Shown: piece after piece, positions 11,638 to 21,888 of the stretch
Position numbering within the stretch: the first letter of the stretch is position 1
Layout: each line of letters begins with the position of its first letter
Assembly: GCF_000002075.1 (NCBI RefSeq)
Contig: NW_004797412.1
Coordinates: forward strand, 43,183 to 107,182
Direction of reading: 5' to 3'
Length of the DNA stretch: 64,000 nt
Source: Aplysia californica
Taxonomy: Eukaryota > Mollusca > Gastropoda > Aplysiida > Aplysiidae
Notes under the pieces: generated by a model
Seen by the model: the letters and a program-made list of their open reading frames with translations, nothing else
What the model was told of the DNA's origin: nothing
Databases searched by the model: none
Position numbers and translations under genes: made by a program

Positions 11638-14070
11638 AACAAAATGTGTCAGACGAGGAAGACCGGCTGGCGGGGTAAAATAAACAAATTAAATGGTTGC
11701 CACCACTGAGCGTACGAGCTACCTTTTTTTCGCAAGTTCGTGTTGACGTTCATAGTTACCAAATTGGGTAAACAGAGCGACTGACCTTCTCTCTTATACG
11801 GGGTGCCCATAGGGCTAGACGGTCAGAGATAATATAAGAACGTATAGCCATAGGGGGATCGGGTCTGGTCGGTGCGGTTTTGTTCCCAGATTGAGGGCGC
11901 AAAGCGACTATCGTGGCACAAGCTGATCGCGCCCGACTCCTCACCTCAAACTCAAAAACAAAGTACGCATTTGTTTTCAGGCGATGAGTGGGGCGACCGC
12001 CCCCGGCCCGACCCAACCCGATCCTGTCCGCAATGGGCACCCCGCATTTAAGTTATTGATTTTTAAAAGCAGGGCCTTTACAGGGTTGGGTTGATTTAAA
12101 TCAAGTTGATTTAAATTAGTTGATTTTTTTTATATTTAAATCAACTTGATTTTTTAAATAAAAATCAGTGATTTAAATCACTTTTTTAAAAATTTATTTT
12201 TATTCAGTTTTTACACATTTCAACATTCAGAATTCCTTTCCTTGGTTTCATAAAACATATATAAGGTTTAGTAGACTAATATAATCATGCTTAAAAGTCT
12301 GCTTTTCCCCCTTTCACTGTAAAATAATACAGTATTCAATTTACTTTTTTTTCCATAATTGAAATCAGAGCTGGGTTGATTTAAATCAGTTGATTTTTTA
12401 AATTTTAATCAACTTGATTTTTTAAATAAAAATCAATGATTTAAATCACTTTTTTTTTTAATGTATTCCGTTTTTACATATTTAAACATTCAGAATTCCT
12501 TTCCTTGGTTTTATTAAACGATATAAGGTTTAGTAGACTAATATAATCATGCTTAAAAGTCTTCTTTCCCCCCAGTCACTGTAAAATAATACAGTTCTCA
12601 CTTTACTTTTTTTCATAGTTGAAAACCAGGGTTGGATTGATTTAAATCAGGTTGATTTAAATCAGTTGATTTTTTAAATTTAAATCAACTTGATTTTAAA
12701 AATAGAACTCAGTGATTTAAATCACTTTTAAAAAATGTATTCTGTTTTTACATCTTTAAACATTCAGAATTCCTTTCCTTGGTTTTATAAAACAGATAAA
12801 AGGTTTAGACTAAAATAATCATGCTTAAAAGTCTGCTTCCCCCCTGTCACTGTAAGTAGTAAAATAATACTGTATTCAATTTACTTTTTTTTCATAACTG
12901 AAATTAGCATTTTCTTTTTCTTTTTAGACAAACACAAGCGCGTGCACACACACACTTTAATAAAATGCAAGTTTATCTATGCATAATTACCCCCCCCCCC
13001 CCTTCCTTTTAGACTGACATTTTCTTCATTTTTTGTTTGCAGCCATAACTCACTGATATAGCAGATTAAGGCTTTCTAAAATTGCAGTTGCTTAAATTAA
13101 TCATTAGTTAAAATATAGACAATGCATTTTGCACTAAAAGAACTTACTTTTAGCCTCCAAAAATCCCAAACTGTGTCGACATTTAAAAAAAAAATTTTAT
13201 TTTAAAAAATCCGATTTAATTTTTTTAAAATCTGATTTAAATTTTAAAAATCGATTTTTTAAATTTTTATTTTAAAAAATTTAAAAAATCACCAACCCTG
13301 GGCTTTTATAGCCTTGACCTTGACCTTGACCATCAATGATTTCTTTTTAGAGGCACCAGCCATCCATGTCCAGGAGCTGTTTTAGCCTCTTTTTCCTCTC
13401 CGGATTAATATCCTTTTTTTTGCCAATTTATTGGTTCCGCTTCCATGCACCCCATATCTAGGGTTCTCAACCTGGAAATCGATTATAATTCGCTGTAATT
13501 GCCCCCTCCCCCCCCTACCATTTCTCTGCCACTCCTTTCCAACCCCCCCCCCCCTTTTAAAATGGGGGCCTTCTTTTTTTTGCCGGCCCGTGGGAAAAAA
13601 ACCGAAAACAGAGTGGGGGTTTTTGGGGGGTTTTAATGATATTTAATAAAAAAAAAACATCAATTAAATACATGTAATAATAGCCTACAGAAGAAAAAAG
13701 AAAACGCAACAGGGGAAATGTAACATGGCTGTTTGAACAGGTGGCCGCCATGGCAGGTTCGACTCTGTACGGTACACGGTGTATATAAACCATAGAGTTA
13801 CCCCCTATAGTGTACATCTATGATATAAACCAACAACCCGACCAAAAAAAAAAAAATAATAATAAAATAAAATATGGCCACGCAAATGTATCTCATCGTA
13901 AAACACCTTGTCATAAATTATAATATCAGCCCTCGATGCTGTGGACGAGCCGTCCTTGTCCATTCACCTGTCGTTGCTGTTTGTCCCTCCAATGATGAAC
14001 CGATCAAGTTGCGTTGGTCTCTCCTAATGTTTACCCAAATGGACAAGTTGTACAAATTCTGAGCTTGCAG
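11638..14070. repeat. 2.45-kb tandem unit, copy 2
   Basis: This is the second unit, offset 2450 bp from copy 1 over most of its length and 2448 bp at its right end. The only differences I noticed are a single base near 13112 and a small A-run and nearby base change near 13642-13657. It starts directly after the G run that closes copy 1 and ends in the same GAGCTTGCAG plus G run. Such similarity means a very recent duplication, gene conversion or an assembly artefact. Confidence 0.93.
12081..13300. mobile_element. Non-autonomous hAT-like element, copy 2 (carried by the tandem duplication)
   Basis: It has the same ends, sub-repeats and flanking 8-mers as the element at 9631-10850. It is not a separate insertion: the whole 2.45-kb unit was duplicated after the hAT-like element had inserted. 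Confidence 0.85.
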
Positions 14071-14109
14071 GGGGGGGGGGGGTGTGATCTGTGATAACCT
14101 ATACTATAT

Positions 14110-14297
14110 TATAAGCCTCTCTCACAGCTTGAGTACTAAATAAGTGAGCTGGGAAGTCGTTTTGTTTACCCTTAACGCCTTTAACTCAGAAGTGTCGCTC
14201 GTGCGCTGAGTGATTGCGATCCATTTGTTTGTTCTGCCATGGCACTCAGTCTTTCTTGTCTGACACATTTTGTTTTGTTTTACCCTTGCGCAAACAA
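14110..14297 (-). repeat. Right arm of the long inverted repeat flanking the tandem block
   Basis: Its reverse complement aligns with 9160-9345 over at least 100 bases, including the shared words AAAATGTGTCAGAC and ACAAACAAATGG. The arms enclose about 5.1 kb. Confidence 0.6.
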
Positions 14298-15150
14298 GGA
14301 GATTATCGTAAAAATTCCACACAAAAAAAGAAAGTAGTACTAGTACATTAATTTTTTTATTTGTAAAAAAAAAAAGTAAAGAGACGCACAGTGAAATGGT
14401 CATTTCGCGACAAGAAAAAGCAGGACAGACGGAAACAACACAGGGAAAGAAAAAAGTAGGACCAACCAGTGGCGTCCCCCAACTGCCAACCTTTTAGTTT
14501 TTGTAACAGTTTTAAGGCACTAACATTACTAACAAGCCACACAATAGTGGTCATATCATAAGCACCAAAGATCAGAGGTATAATGAGAAAGTAAATACAT
14601 GTAAAAAAAAAAGAATAAGAAATGAGGACGACATAAAAATATGCTTGATACGAAAGGAGAAGAAAACCACACAAGAGCACCCACCAAACACCTGTTCGCT
14701 AACTTTTAATAGTTTTAAATTAATTGACTCAAAATGTGGCTGAGCTATTTAGATTTAAATAGCTACTTCACACGAACAAGTTGACCCCCCCCAAAAAAAA
14801 AAAACCCAAACAAAACAAACAAACAAACAAACAAACCAAAGCAAAACAAAAACAAAAACAACAAAACAAGAAACAAACAACAAACAAACAAAACAAAACA
14901 AAACATGATGTGCGTAAAGTAAAGCCAAAAACACCAGATAACACTTTAAAAAATAAAACAGCTATACATGTAGATCTAGTAGTAATGAACTATTCAGAAA
15001 GGAAAACACGCAATCTTTTCTTTTAATTCATCCTTGACACTACTCGTTACAGGTGCACAATATCATCAAAGATTGTCCTCTAGTAGTAATAGAGAATCTT
15101 TGATATTATTTCAATTTTATTTTAAAGTATTATAGACGAGTGTGTACGGT
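14298..15150. other. Low-complexity intergenic stretch
   Basis: A-rich and CAAA-rich simple sequence lies at about 14786-14910. An imperfect inverted repeat around AATAGAGAATCTTTGAT lies near 15064-15110. I see no gene. Confidence 0.6.
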
Positions 15151-15159
15151 CATTTTTTT

Positions 15160-15425
15160 AAAGCGGGCTAACCCAGATTTCGGGGGTTTCCATAATATTT
15201 TTTATTTTGACCAACACCAAAACTGGGCATTGCCCTACCAAAAGGAGAAGTTGAGTCTAATATTGGTGTGTATGTTTGTTTGGTTATAGAGGGAACTCTC
15301 CTTAATCTTTCAAGGAAACTGAATAATGGGCAAAAACTTCACCTTCGATTTTCTCAAAACAGTATTTTTCGGGATAGCCCCCTTGTGCTTAAAAGCGACC
15401 ATATCTGCGGTCCCATACTTGATGA
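15160..15425 (+). repeat. Unclassified interspersed repeat C, copy 1
   Basis: The segment from GCGGGCTAACCCAGATTTCG to CTTGTGCTTAAAAGCGACC recurs in inverted orientation at 57305-57575, where the same words appear in reverse order (CACGAAATCTGGGTTAGCCTG; GTCGCTTTTAAGCACAAGAGG). I cannot assign a superfamily. The open frame covering it in this copy is not recognisable as a protein. Confidence 0.7.
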
Positions 15426-16422
15426 CCGCGAGAAAACAATAACTTCTCCAAATGTGTGCAGATCTGCACCAAATTTGACACGAATTATGTTAGACCGCCC
15501 GGACGCCTTAATCTATGTTCAAATTTGAACCAGTCAGAGGAGCACTGCTGCATCAGCCATGTCTTGGAGTAACCTCGGAAAGGCCTTTTGCGTCAGAAAA
15601 TACGCTGAATTCAAGTCCGCAAAGAATATTCAAGTTAAAGCCTCTTACTGCAGGGAACAGGAGTTGATTCCATATTTAGATCTAGATCTAGTGCACCTTC
15701 TGAAAGAGCAATTTGGGATAATTGCGGGTCGTAAGAACAGTTCAAGGTGAGAGGATGTCAGTTCGAAAGCCATTACATTTAATTTACGAAACTGCGAAAT
15801 GTGGAATCAGATAATGTAGCAGCATCAAAGACGTCTGTTCGAGAACTTAGCAGTGGACTAGGTTGATTTGTCAAAGTCATTACAACATGGAATTTTAAAG
15901 CATGATTTGTAAATGAAATTATATCGTCTATTTGTGTCCACCAAGGACCAACCACAGATAATACTTTGGAGAGAAAAACAACGAGCGCGTGGGTTTTGAA
16001 GACAGGTGAGACAGAAATTCCAACACTCTGTTCGCTTTAGCGACGAAGCTCATTTCTAGGGGGGGGGGGGGTGTAATTCTGGGAATTGTGTGCAGTGGTA
16101 AACGGAAAGAACAGGTGAACAGAATAAGAAAAAGTGAAAAATCGAGACAAGGACCTCGTAAGTTATGTAAGCGCTACCACTGCACGTCCTTAGTCCGAAC
16201 ACGGAAATGCATGGCGCATAATGGGGGCCATGCGGAGCATCTTTTGTAAAACTAACAGTTCTAACGCAGATTCCTTATCAAAGTAATACATTATACTAAT
16301 TACTCTGACTGGATGGTTCCTTTATGTCTCTAACAAAAGACTGCAGTGTTTAAAGCGGTTTATATTTCATTCAACTTTTTTTGGCAGTCATCGAGTTTGG
16401 GACACCCTGTATATATATTAAT

Positions 16423-16426
<4 letters not shown>

Positions 16427-16460
<34 letters not shown>
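16427..16460. repeat. (GT)n microsatellite
   Basis: A short GT run passing into GCGTGTGAGTGAGTG units. Confidence 0.85.
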
Positions 16461-16464
<4 letters not shown>

Positions 16465-16771
16465 GAGTGAGTGTGCGCGTGTGTGTGAGGGTAAAGAGAA
16501 GCACATCAACACGATAATGGCCATTTAGTGTAGGGAAAAAGTAAAACAGACAGATAGAAACTAAACAAGGAAAGAAAAGAAGCACCTTCTATCACTAATA
16601 CCAAGTGCAGTTGCTGCAGCAGGCTTAGCATGCTTTTGACTGCAAGTACATTTATGGGAGAAAACTATCGAATCGTCGGTAACTTGTCACTTCTACTTTT
16701 AACCAAGGAGATTAAACGCAGTTAGTTCAAGCTCCTTGCTTTAAACTTAAAAACCAATTCATTCTCACGGT

Positions 16772-17712
16772 CAGTGGCGGTGGGTAGTGAAGGGCTTACG
16801 GGCTTGAGCCCCTCACCCCCACCCTGTCCCCACCCCAACTCTATCCCTTAGTTAATGGAAGTTTCTTAAAAAACGAAATCAGCAGTTGAAACCGTTATGA
16901 TCGCACACAATGAACACACAGTTATCACGGCTTGCCCGTTTATCCAATCATTGTTGTCACCGCTTACAACTATAGTAACCTAACAGCCAATCAAATGTCG
17001 TTAGGGCTCAGCTCAGAAAGAATAAGCAGGTTCTCACGCCCGTCTTTAATGAAACTCTTCTTGTAAAAAGATAGAAGGCTTAAAAAAAAATAACACTGCA
17101 CTGAGGGCTCAGGCTCTCCCACCCCTGACAGTGGGGTGAACGTTTACGACACACTTTCCCCCAGTGACACCATTGGACCTTTGTTAGGCGTGTTCTATTT
17201 TCCGCAACAACACGACCCAATCCACTTCATAGATGGTATGTGTTTGGAGTACTGTGTTTGTGCCGCTGAGATTTAACAGTTATTAATTACATCAAACCAC
17301 TTTTGAGGCAACTTTTTCTTCAGNNNNNNNNNNNNNNNNNNNNNNNNNNNNNNNNNNNNNNNNNNNNNNNNNNNNNNNNNNNNNNNNNNNNNNNNNNNNN
17401 NNNNNNNNNNNNNNNNNNNNNNNTACATCAAACCACTTTTGAGGCAACTTTTTCTTCAGATAAAAACTAATTAGAGAAATTTGGAGGTGAAACGGCTTCG
17501 TCCCCACCATCCAGAAGAGCTTAACTTTAAGAACAAAGAGATGGAAGACAAAGGTGACTCTTCTCGTTTGAATGGTTCTCAAAATGCCGTGGCTCGCCGT
17601 GCGTGTGTATAGAAAAATCATCAGTGTTTTGTTCTTATTGCTTGCTTTTCAGTGGTAAAGAAGTGGAAGAAACCTAAGCCCCACCCAAATCTTGGTCCAC
17701 CCACCGCCACTG
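16772..17712. mobile_element. Non-autonomous hAT element (MITE) with a perfect target duplication, containing an assembly gap
   Basis: The left end is CAGTGGCGGTGGGT and the right end is ACCCACCGCCACTG, a 14-bp perfect inverted pair. An identical 8-bp duplication, CTCACGGT, lies at 16764-16771 and 17713-17720, diagnostic of hAT insertion. No transposase frame is visible. The element includes 100 Ns (17324-17423) with the same 36 bases on both sides, so its true length is probably near 0.8 kb. Confidence 0.9.
17324..17423. other. Assembly gap (100 N) with unmerged overlap
   Basis: The 36 bases before the gap (17288-17323) are identical to the 36 bases after it (17424-17459). That is the pattern left when two overlapping contig ends are scaffolded instead of merged. 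Open frames crossing the Ns are meaningless. Confidence 0.9.
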
Positions 17713-17720
17713 CTCACGGT

Positions 17721-19249
17721 ACTTTTCAATTTCACTAACTGTAAACATTTTAGAGCTCCAGGCCAATCTATGAATGCAGGCTTTATTTCTTACCACAAAA
17801 AAGTAAAATAAATGCTCCTCAATAAGGGCTTTCCACTTGACTTTGATGACAGGATGAAACAATTCAAATTCTGAAATCTACCCCTTTCAAAAATATCCAA
17901 AGGCAAAAGGGCCATTTCCTCCCTTACCGCTGTTAGAAGAAAACTTGCGACGAGCAAGTTTCATATACATGTATATAGACTCTACAGTCAAACCCCATTA
18001 TAATTATACAGTCTACCTTGGGACAATCATGAAGCTGTCAGTATAACAGGACAGCACCGATTGCTATTTTGACTAGATCTAGTAGTAATCTGGTAAAGGC
18101 TAGAGACTCTACAGATAAATTGTGACCAGTCTTGACTCATCAAGATCTGTCTTGGGCGATCGCCATGTGCAGGGAAAAAACAAGTGACAACCAACTGCAC
18201 TACAGCTTCAGCTGAACTTTACGTAAATTCAATTATTCGAACATTCCTGGCAGATCAGAAGCTAAGTTGTATGTGTCAATGACTCTGTTGATGTAGAGTT
18301 TTATTTTACCCAATGCACGTCAGTCTTTGGGCCACCTTTGACTTTTCACGTAGACTTGAGCGCGAGTCCTCACAATATAACAGCCTCATGGGCGCCCGCC
18401 AGTCTTTTGGTCAATGGGCCAAAATATTTTGCAGACAGGCCGAAGTGACGCATTCCCTTTGAAGTTTTTTTCCCACGACTCAAAATTCTAGTTCATTTCT
18501 AATATTTTTGTACTCTGCGCAAATCAATAGCAATGAATCAAAAGCTAGAAATGGGCAGAACTCGCAGAGACGAGTGGGAAAGAGATTATCAAGCAGCCAC
18601 CAAGAGGGTGTCATGCACCGTGTTGTGTGTGTACCTCTGGCACCCAATTTGCTGGCAGTATAGACGGGCAAATCTAAATAATTTTGATAAGTACTGTACA
18701 AATCATACACTTGGCGGATGGCAGTGTTAAAACCCACAAAAGGTGGAAAAATTAAAATTCACCCAAATGAACAGGCTGAAAAAGTTCCCCATGGACCACA
18801 ACATTCTCTTTCAGTATAAAACAAATGGTTTAAGGGTTCTAGATTAAGTGGAGGAAGACGGTGTGAAAAAAGGTGTACCGGATGAAGTACAGACATGATT
18901 TTAAGTTGCAGTTGCTGTGCCTAGGGCTTGAAAATAGAACTGATAACCGACAAGATGTCCTCCTTTTAGAGATCCTCCTGATAATCACAGTGCCAGGCTC
19001 CCACATTTTCACAGAGCTCACCCATGCTACTGCAGGGTTCTCCATCCTGGAAAGTCAGGAGACACAGAGGAAAGGTGCTACTGGATTTAAGAAAACAACC
19101 TTCGTGCCTCTTCAGAAAAGACAGTGTGGGCTGATGGACTTGCTACAGTCAATGACACTTTTCTGGTTACAACTAAACTTCAAGTGTTAACGCATATGAA
19201 AAGAAGACATGTACATAACCAAAATCATGAAGACACCAGTTACAAGACT
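17721..19249. other. Intergenic stretch, no gene recognised
   Basis: It lies between the hAT MITE and the inferred end of the IGF2BP transcript. A short MITE-like end reading CAGTCAAACCCCATTATAAT is near 17983. An open frame of about 105 codons at 18873-19190 (+) resembles no protein I know and has no supporting splice context. Confidence 0.5.
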
Positions 19250-21681
19250 TATGATTGAACAAGATAATCTTTATTGTCAAATGGCAGAAAGGGTATATGT
19301 AGCAACATAATAGTACAATACCAAAGTTTTGATACAGCCCATGAAGTTCAGCTTAAACAATTGTTCAAAAAAGCTCTGGAGCTCAAAACTTGACCTCGAT
19401 TTTCTCATCCTCAGGATGATCAGTTACAATATGAATGCACTTAATCATCTTTATTCCTCCTCTCACTATCTTCAAATTATGAATGAGAGGAAAAAAGTAC
19501 CATGAAAAATGACACCATAAAAAGCTGAAAGGGAAAAAAGGTGAATGAAATAAAAGCATGTTGCTTAACTGTTGAACTGTGAAAACATGTTGCCAACTGC
19601 AAGAGGAAACTGAAATTCAATTTTGCTGAAAATCTGAAAAAGCATGTAGGTTATGGAAAGGTCTTCACTTACCCTGTTAAAAACTTATTGTACAACAGGA
19701 ACAGTGGTTAGAACCATTTAAAACAAAACACTCAACTTGTCAGGCAATACTGAAATCATCTGGTGACTAGTATTATGGCTTTAGAAAATACTGACAGATG
19801 TAGAAACAAAAATGTAAGTGGCATCTCCAATCCGAGATGATACATACGTAATTAGATTGTCACATGGAATGTAAATTTTACTGAAATGGCAAGAAAAACA
19901 AGCTGAAACTAGACAACTGCAACACAGCAAATTATTTTGAAATTTGACTAGTCAGCATTTATAGGAAATTGAGAATAGAATCAGAAATGCGCAAGGGAAC
20001 AAATTATGGACTTCAGATAATTGGGAATTATTTTTTATAAAGGTTTTTAAAAGAATGTAAAATGTAAGTGTACCCCAGATTTTTTTGTTGTGATCATAGA
20101 ATAACCTGAAACCTCTATTACCAAAATGCTAAGAAAAAACAGTTTATGCCTACCCTTATGACCACAGAAGATACAAATGCAAGCTACATGTGTTGATAAA
20201 GCAGAGCACTAGAATGAAACTCATTTTACATAAGTTAGCCTTTAACTTAACATTCATCAAACGTTTAAAGTTATGATAACGAGTCTCAAATTTATGCTGT
20301 TACTATATTTTAGCAACGCTTTAAGAAGCAGGTAACACGTCTTGCAACAATTATCTGAACTCCACTTTTTCCCAATTGCCGTAACCAAAAAGTGGAAATG
20401 ATAAAGATCCCCACGCAGAAAGGACAAAATTGCAACAGACATTCCCATCCCAACACTACATTCACTTTGTTAACAATAAACCCACAAAGACAAACAAGTT
20501 TAAGGCAAATCCTGTGGTTATTTTCTCAATGAGCTAAGCTGGGATATGTTCATAAGACATGGCATGCACAGAGACAATTGTTATCAATTTGTTCATCACA
20601 TTTAAACCCTTTTATAATGTAGAGACAATGCACATCTGGTTCTTGAAAATGATATACTCTTAAAAAATAACTGATGTGTAACCCATGATATGACAGCGCA
20701 AAAAAACAGAGCCATATACTGCACTGTATGAAAGACTCGTGGATGGAATCTCTAGGCAGCATTTTAAAATCTAGTATGCAACTGTAGGTATATTAAAGAA
20801 CTCGATTACCTTGAAAGCATAATGAGCTCTTGAGAAAAAATTCAAAAGTAGAAACAGATTTTTAAACAAGCACTTATTCGAAGGACACCCCCTCAAAAAA
20901 AATCAAAACAACCCACAAAAAAGAACCTTCTCTACAAATCATCAAAGCTTCTGTCTGATCATAGCAGATCAGTACTTTCATGAAACTATCTCTACTTAGA
21001 AATCCTAAAGAATTACATGACAATGACTGCCATCCATATGCCTGGGAAACTAAAGCATTCTGCCATAGACTTCAGTTGTGACGACTTTTTCAAAACTGCA
21101 ACAAGGCTCTTTGTTTTGCTTGTTCCATTTATTGCATATTCAACAACAAACTTTTAGTGAGTACAAAAGCGTGGTCTCACTTTTTAATACATAAATATAA
21201 TAAATATATATATATATATATTAACATATATAGAAAGAACCCAAATCTAACAATTATAAAAAAATAAACCCATCTCATTTTCACATCAAATATTCATTTT
21301 GATCTCAAACAAAACACAGCTAAGAACAAATTGTATAACAAGTAAATGTATAACAGACATTTTTTAAATCCAAAATCAATCCGATTTCAGAAAAATCACA
21401 ATAAATGTAGCACAGTCTCTAAACACTTAAGTATTATTCAATATAACAAACCAACAATTGCGGCTTGGGCAAATCCAGCCTAGCATAGAGAGAAAATGAC
21501 AGCAGGAAAAAATAGGAGTGGGTTCGACAAAAGAAACAAAAGAACAAAGTAGAAGTGTGGAGCAAGTAAAAAAAAACAAATAAGATTTTGATGATCTGCT
21601 CTGAACAGATTCAAAACCAGATGGGAATCTTCAGGTTTAGACAGTATGGATTTGGCCACATATTGCCCAAGCCTATCAATT
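19250..21681 (-). other. Probable 3' UTR of IGF2BP
   Basis: The stretch follows the IGF2BP stop codon. It is AT-rich, free of recognisable transposons and free of convincing coding potential. On the minus strand AATAAA polyadenylation signals occur at 21128-21133 and, last in line, at 19270-19275. Long 3' UTRs are usual in this family. The extent is inferred only from the signals and the lack of repeats. Confidence 0.45.
19270..19275 (-). promoter_or_regulatory. Candidate distal poly(A) signal (AATAAA) of IGF2BP
   Basis: A canonical hexamer on the minus strand about 2.4 kb past the stop codon. A nearer AATAAA lies at 21128-21133, so alternative 3' ends are possible. Confidence 0.4.
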
Positions 21682-21888
21682 TCACATCAGCTGCTGAGGA
21701 GCTCCCGGCCTGGCTCTTCTTGGAGCTGGCTGAGCCCTCAAGAACACGGCCATTAGAGAGCGTACTCTACGCTGAGCAGACTGGGCAGCATAGAAATTAC
21801 CAATTATTGTGACAGGAACTTCATCCACATCAGGGTCCTCACCTGGAAGTTGGACTATGGCTCCACTAACTCGCTGCATTTCTTTCAC
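21682..21888 (-). CDS. IGF2BP: IGF2BP exon 17: second half of KH4 and C-terminus, with stop
   Basis: It begins VKEMQRVSGAIVQLP and continues VTIIGNFYAAQSAQRRVRSL, matching the family's IIGHFYASQMAQRKIR block. The tail is Ala/Pro/Arg-rich and ends PQQLM-stop. The acceptor reads TTTGGCAG. Confidence 0.95.
   Translation of the reverse strand: MKEMQRVSGAIVQLPGEDPDVDEVPVTIIGNFYAAQSAQRRVRSLMAVFLRAQPAPRRARPGAPQQLM

Noticed and set aside
17292-17621. Frame crossing the N gap
   Set aside because: It contains unknown residues and the flanks are an assembly overlap. The frames at 58405-58684 were rejected for the same reason.
18873-19190. 105-codon plus-strand frame downstream of IGF2BP
   Set aside because: No recognised motif, no splice or promoter context, and overlapping frames on the opposite strand are equally long.
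19250-21681. let-7 target sites in the IGF2BP 3' UTR
   Set aside because: Vertebrate IGF2BP mRNAs carry let-7 sites, so I looked for GAGGTAG on the plus strand and did not see one. The scan was by eye and the UTR limits are uncertain.
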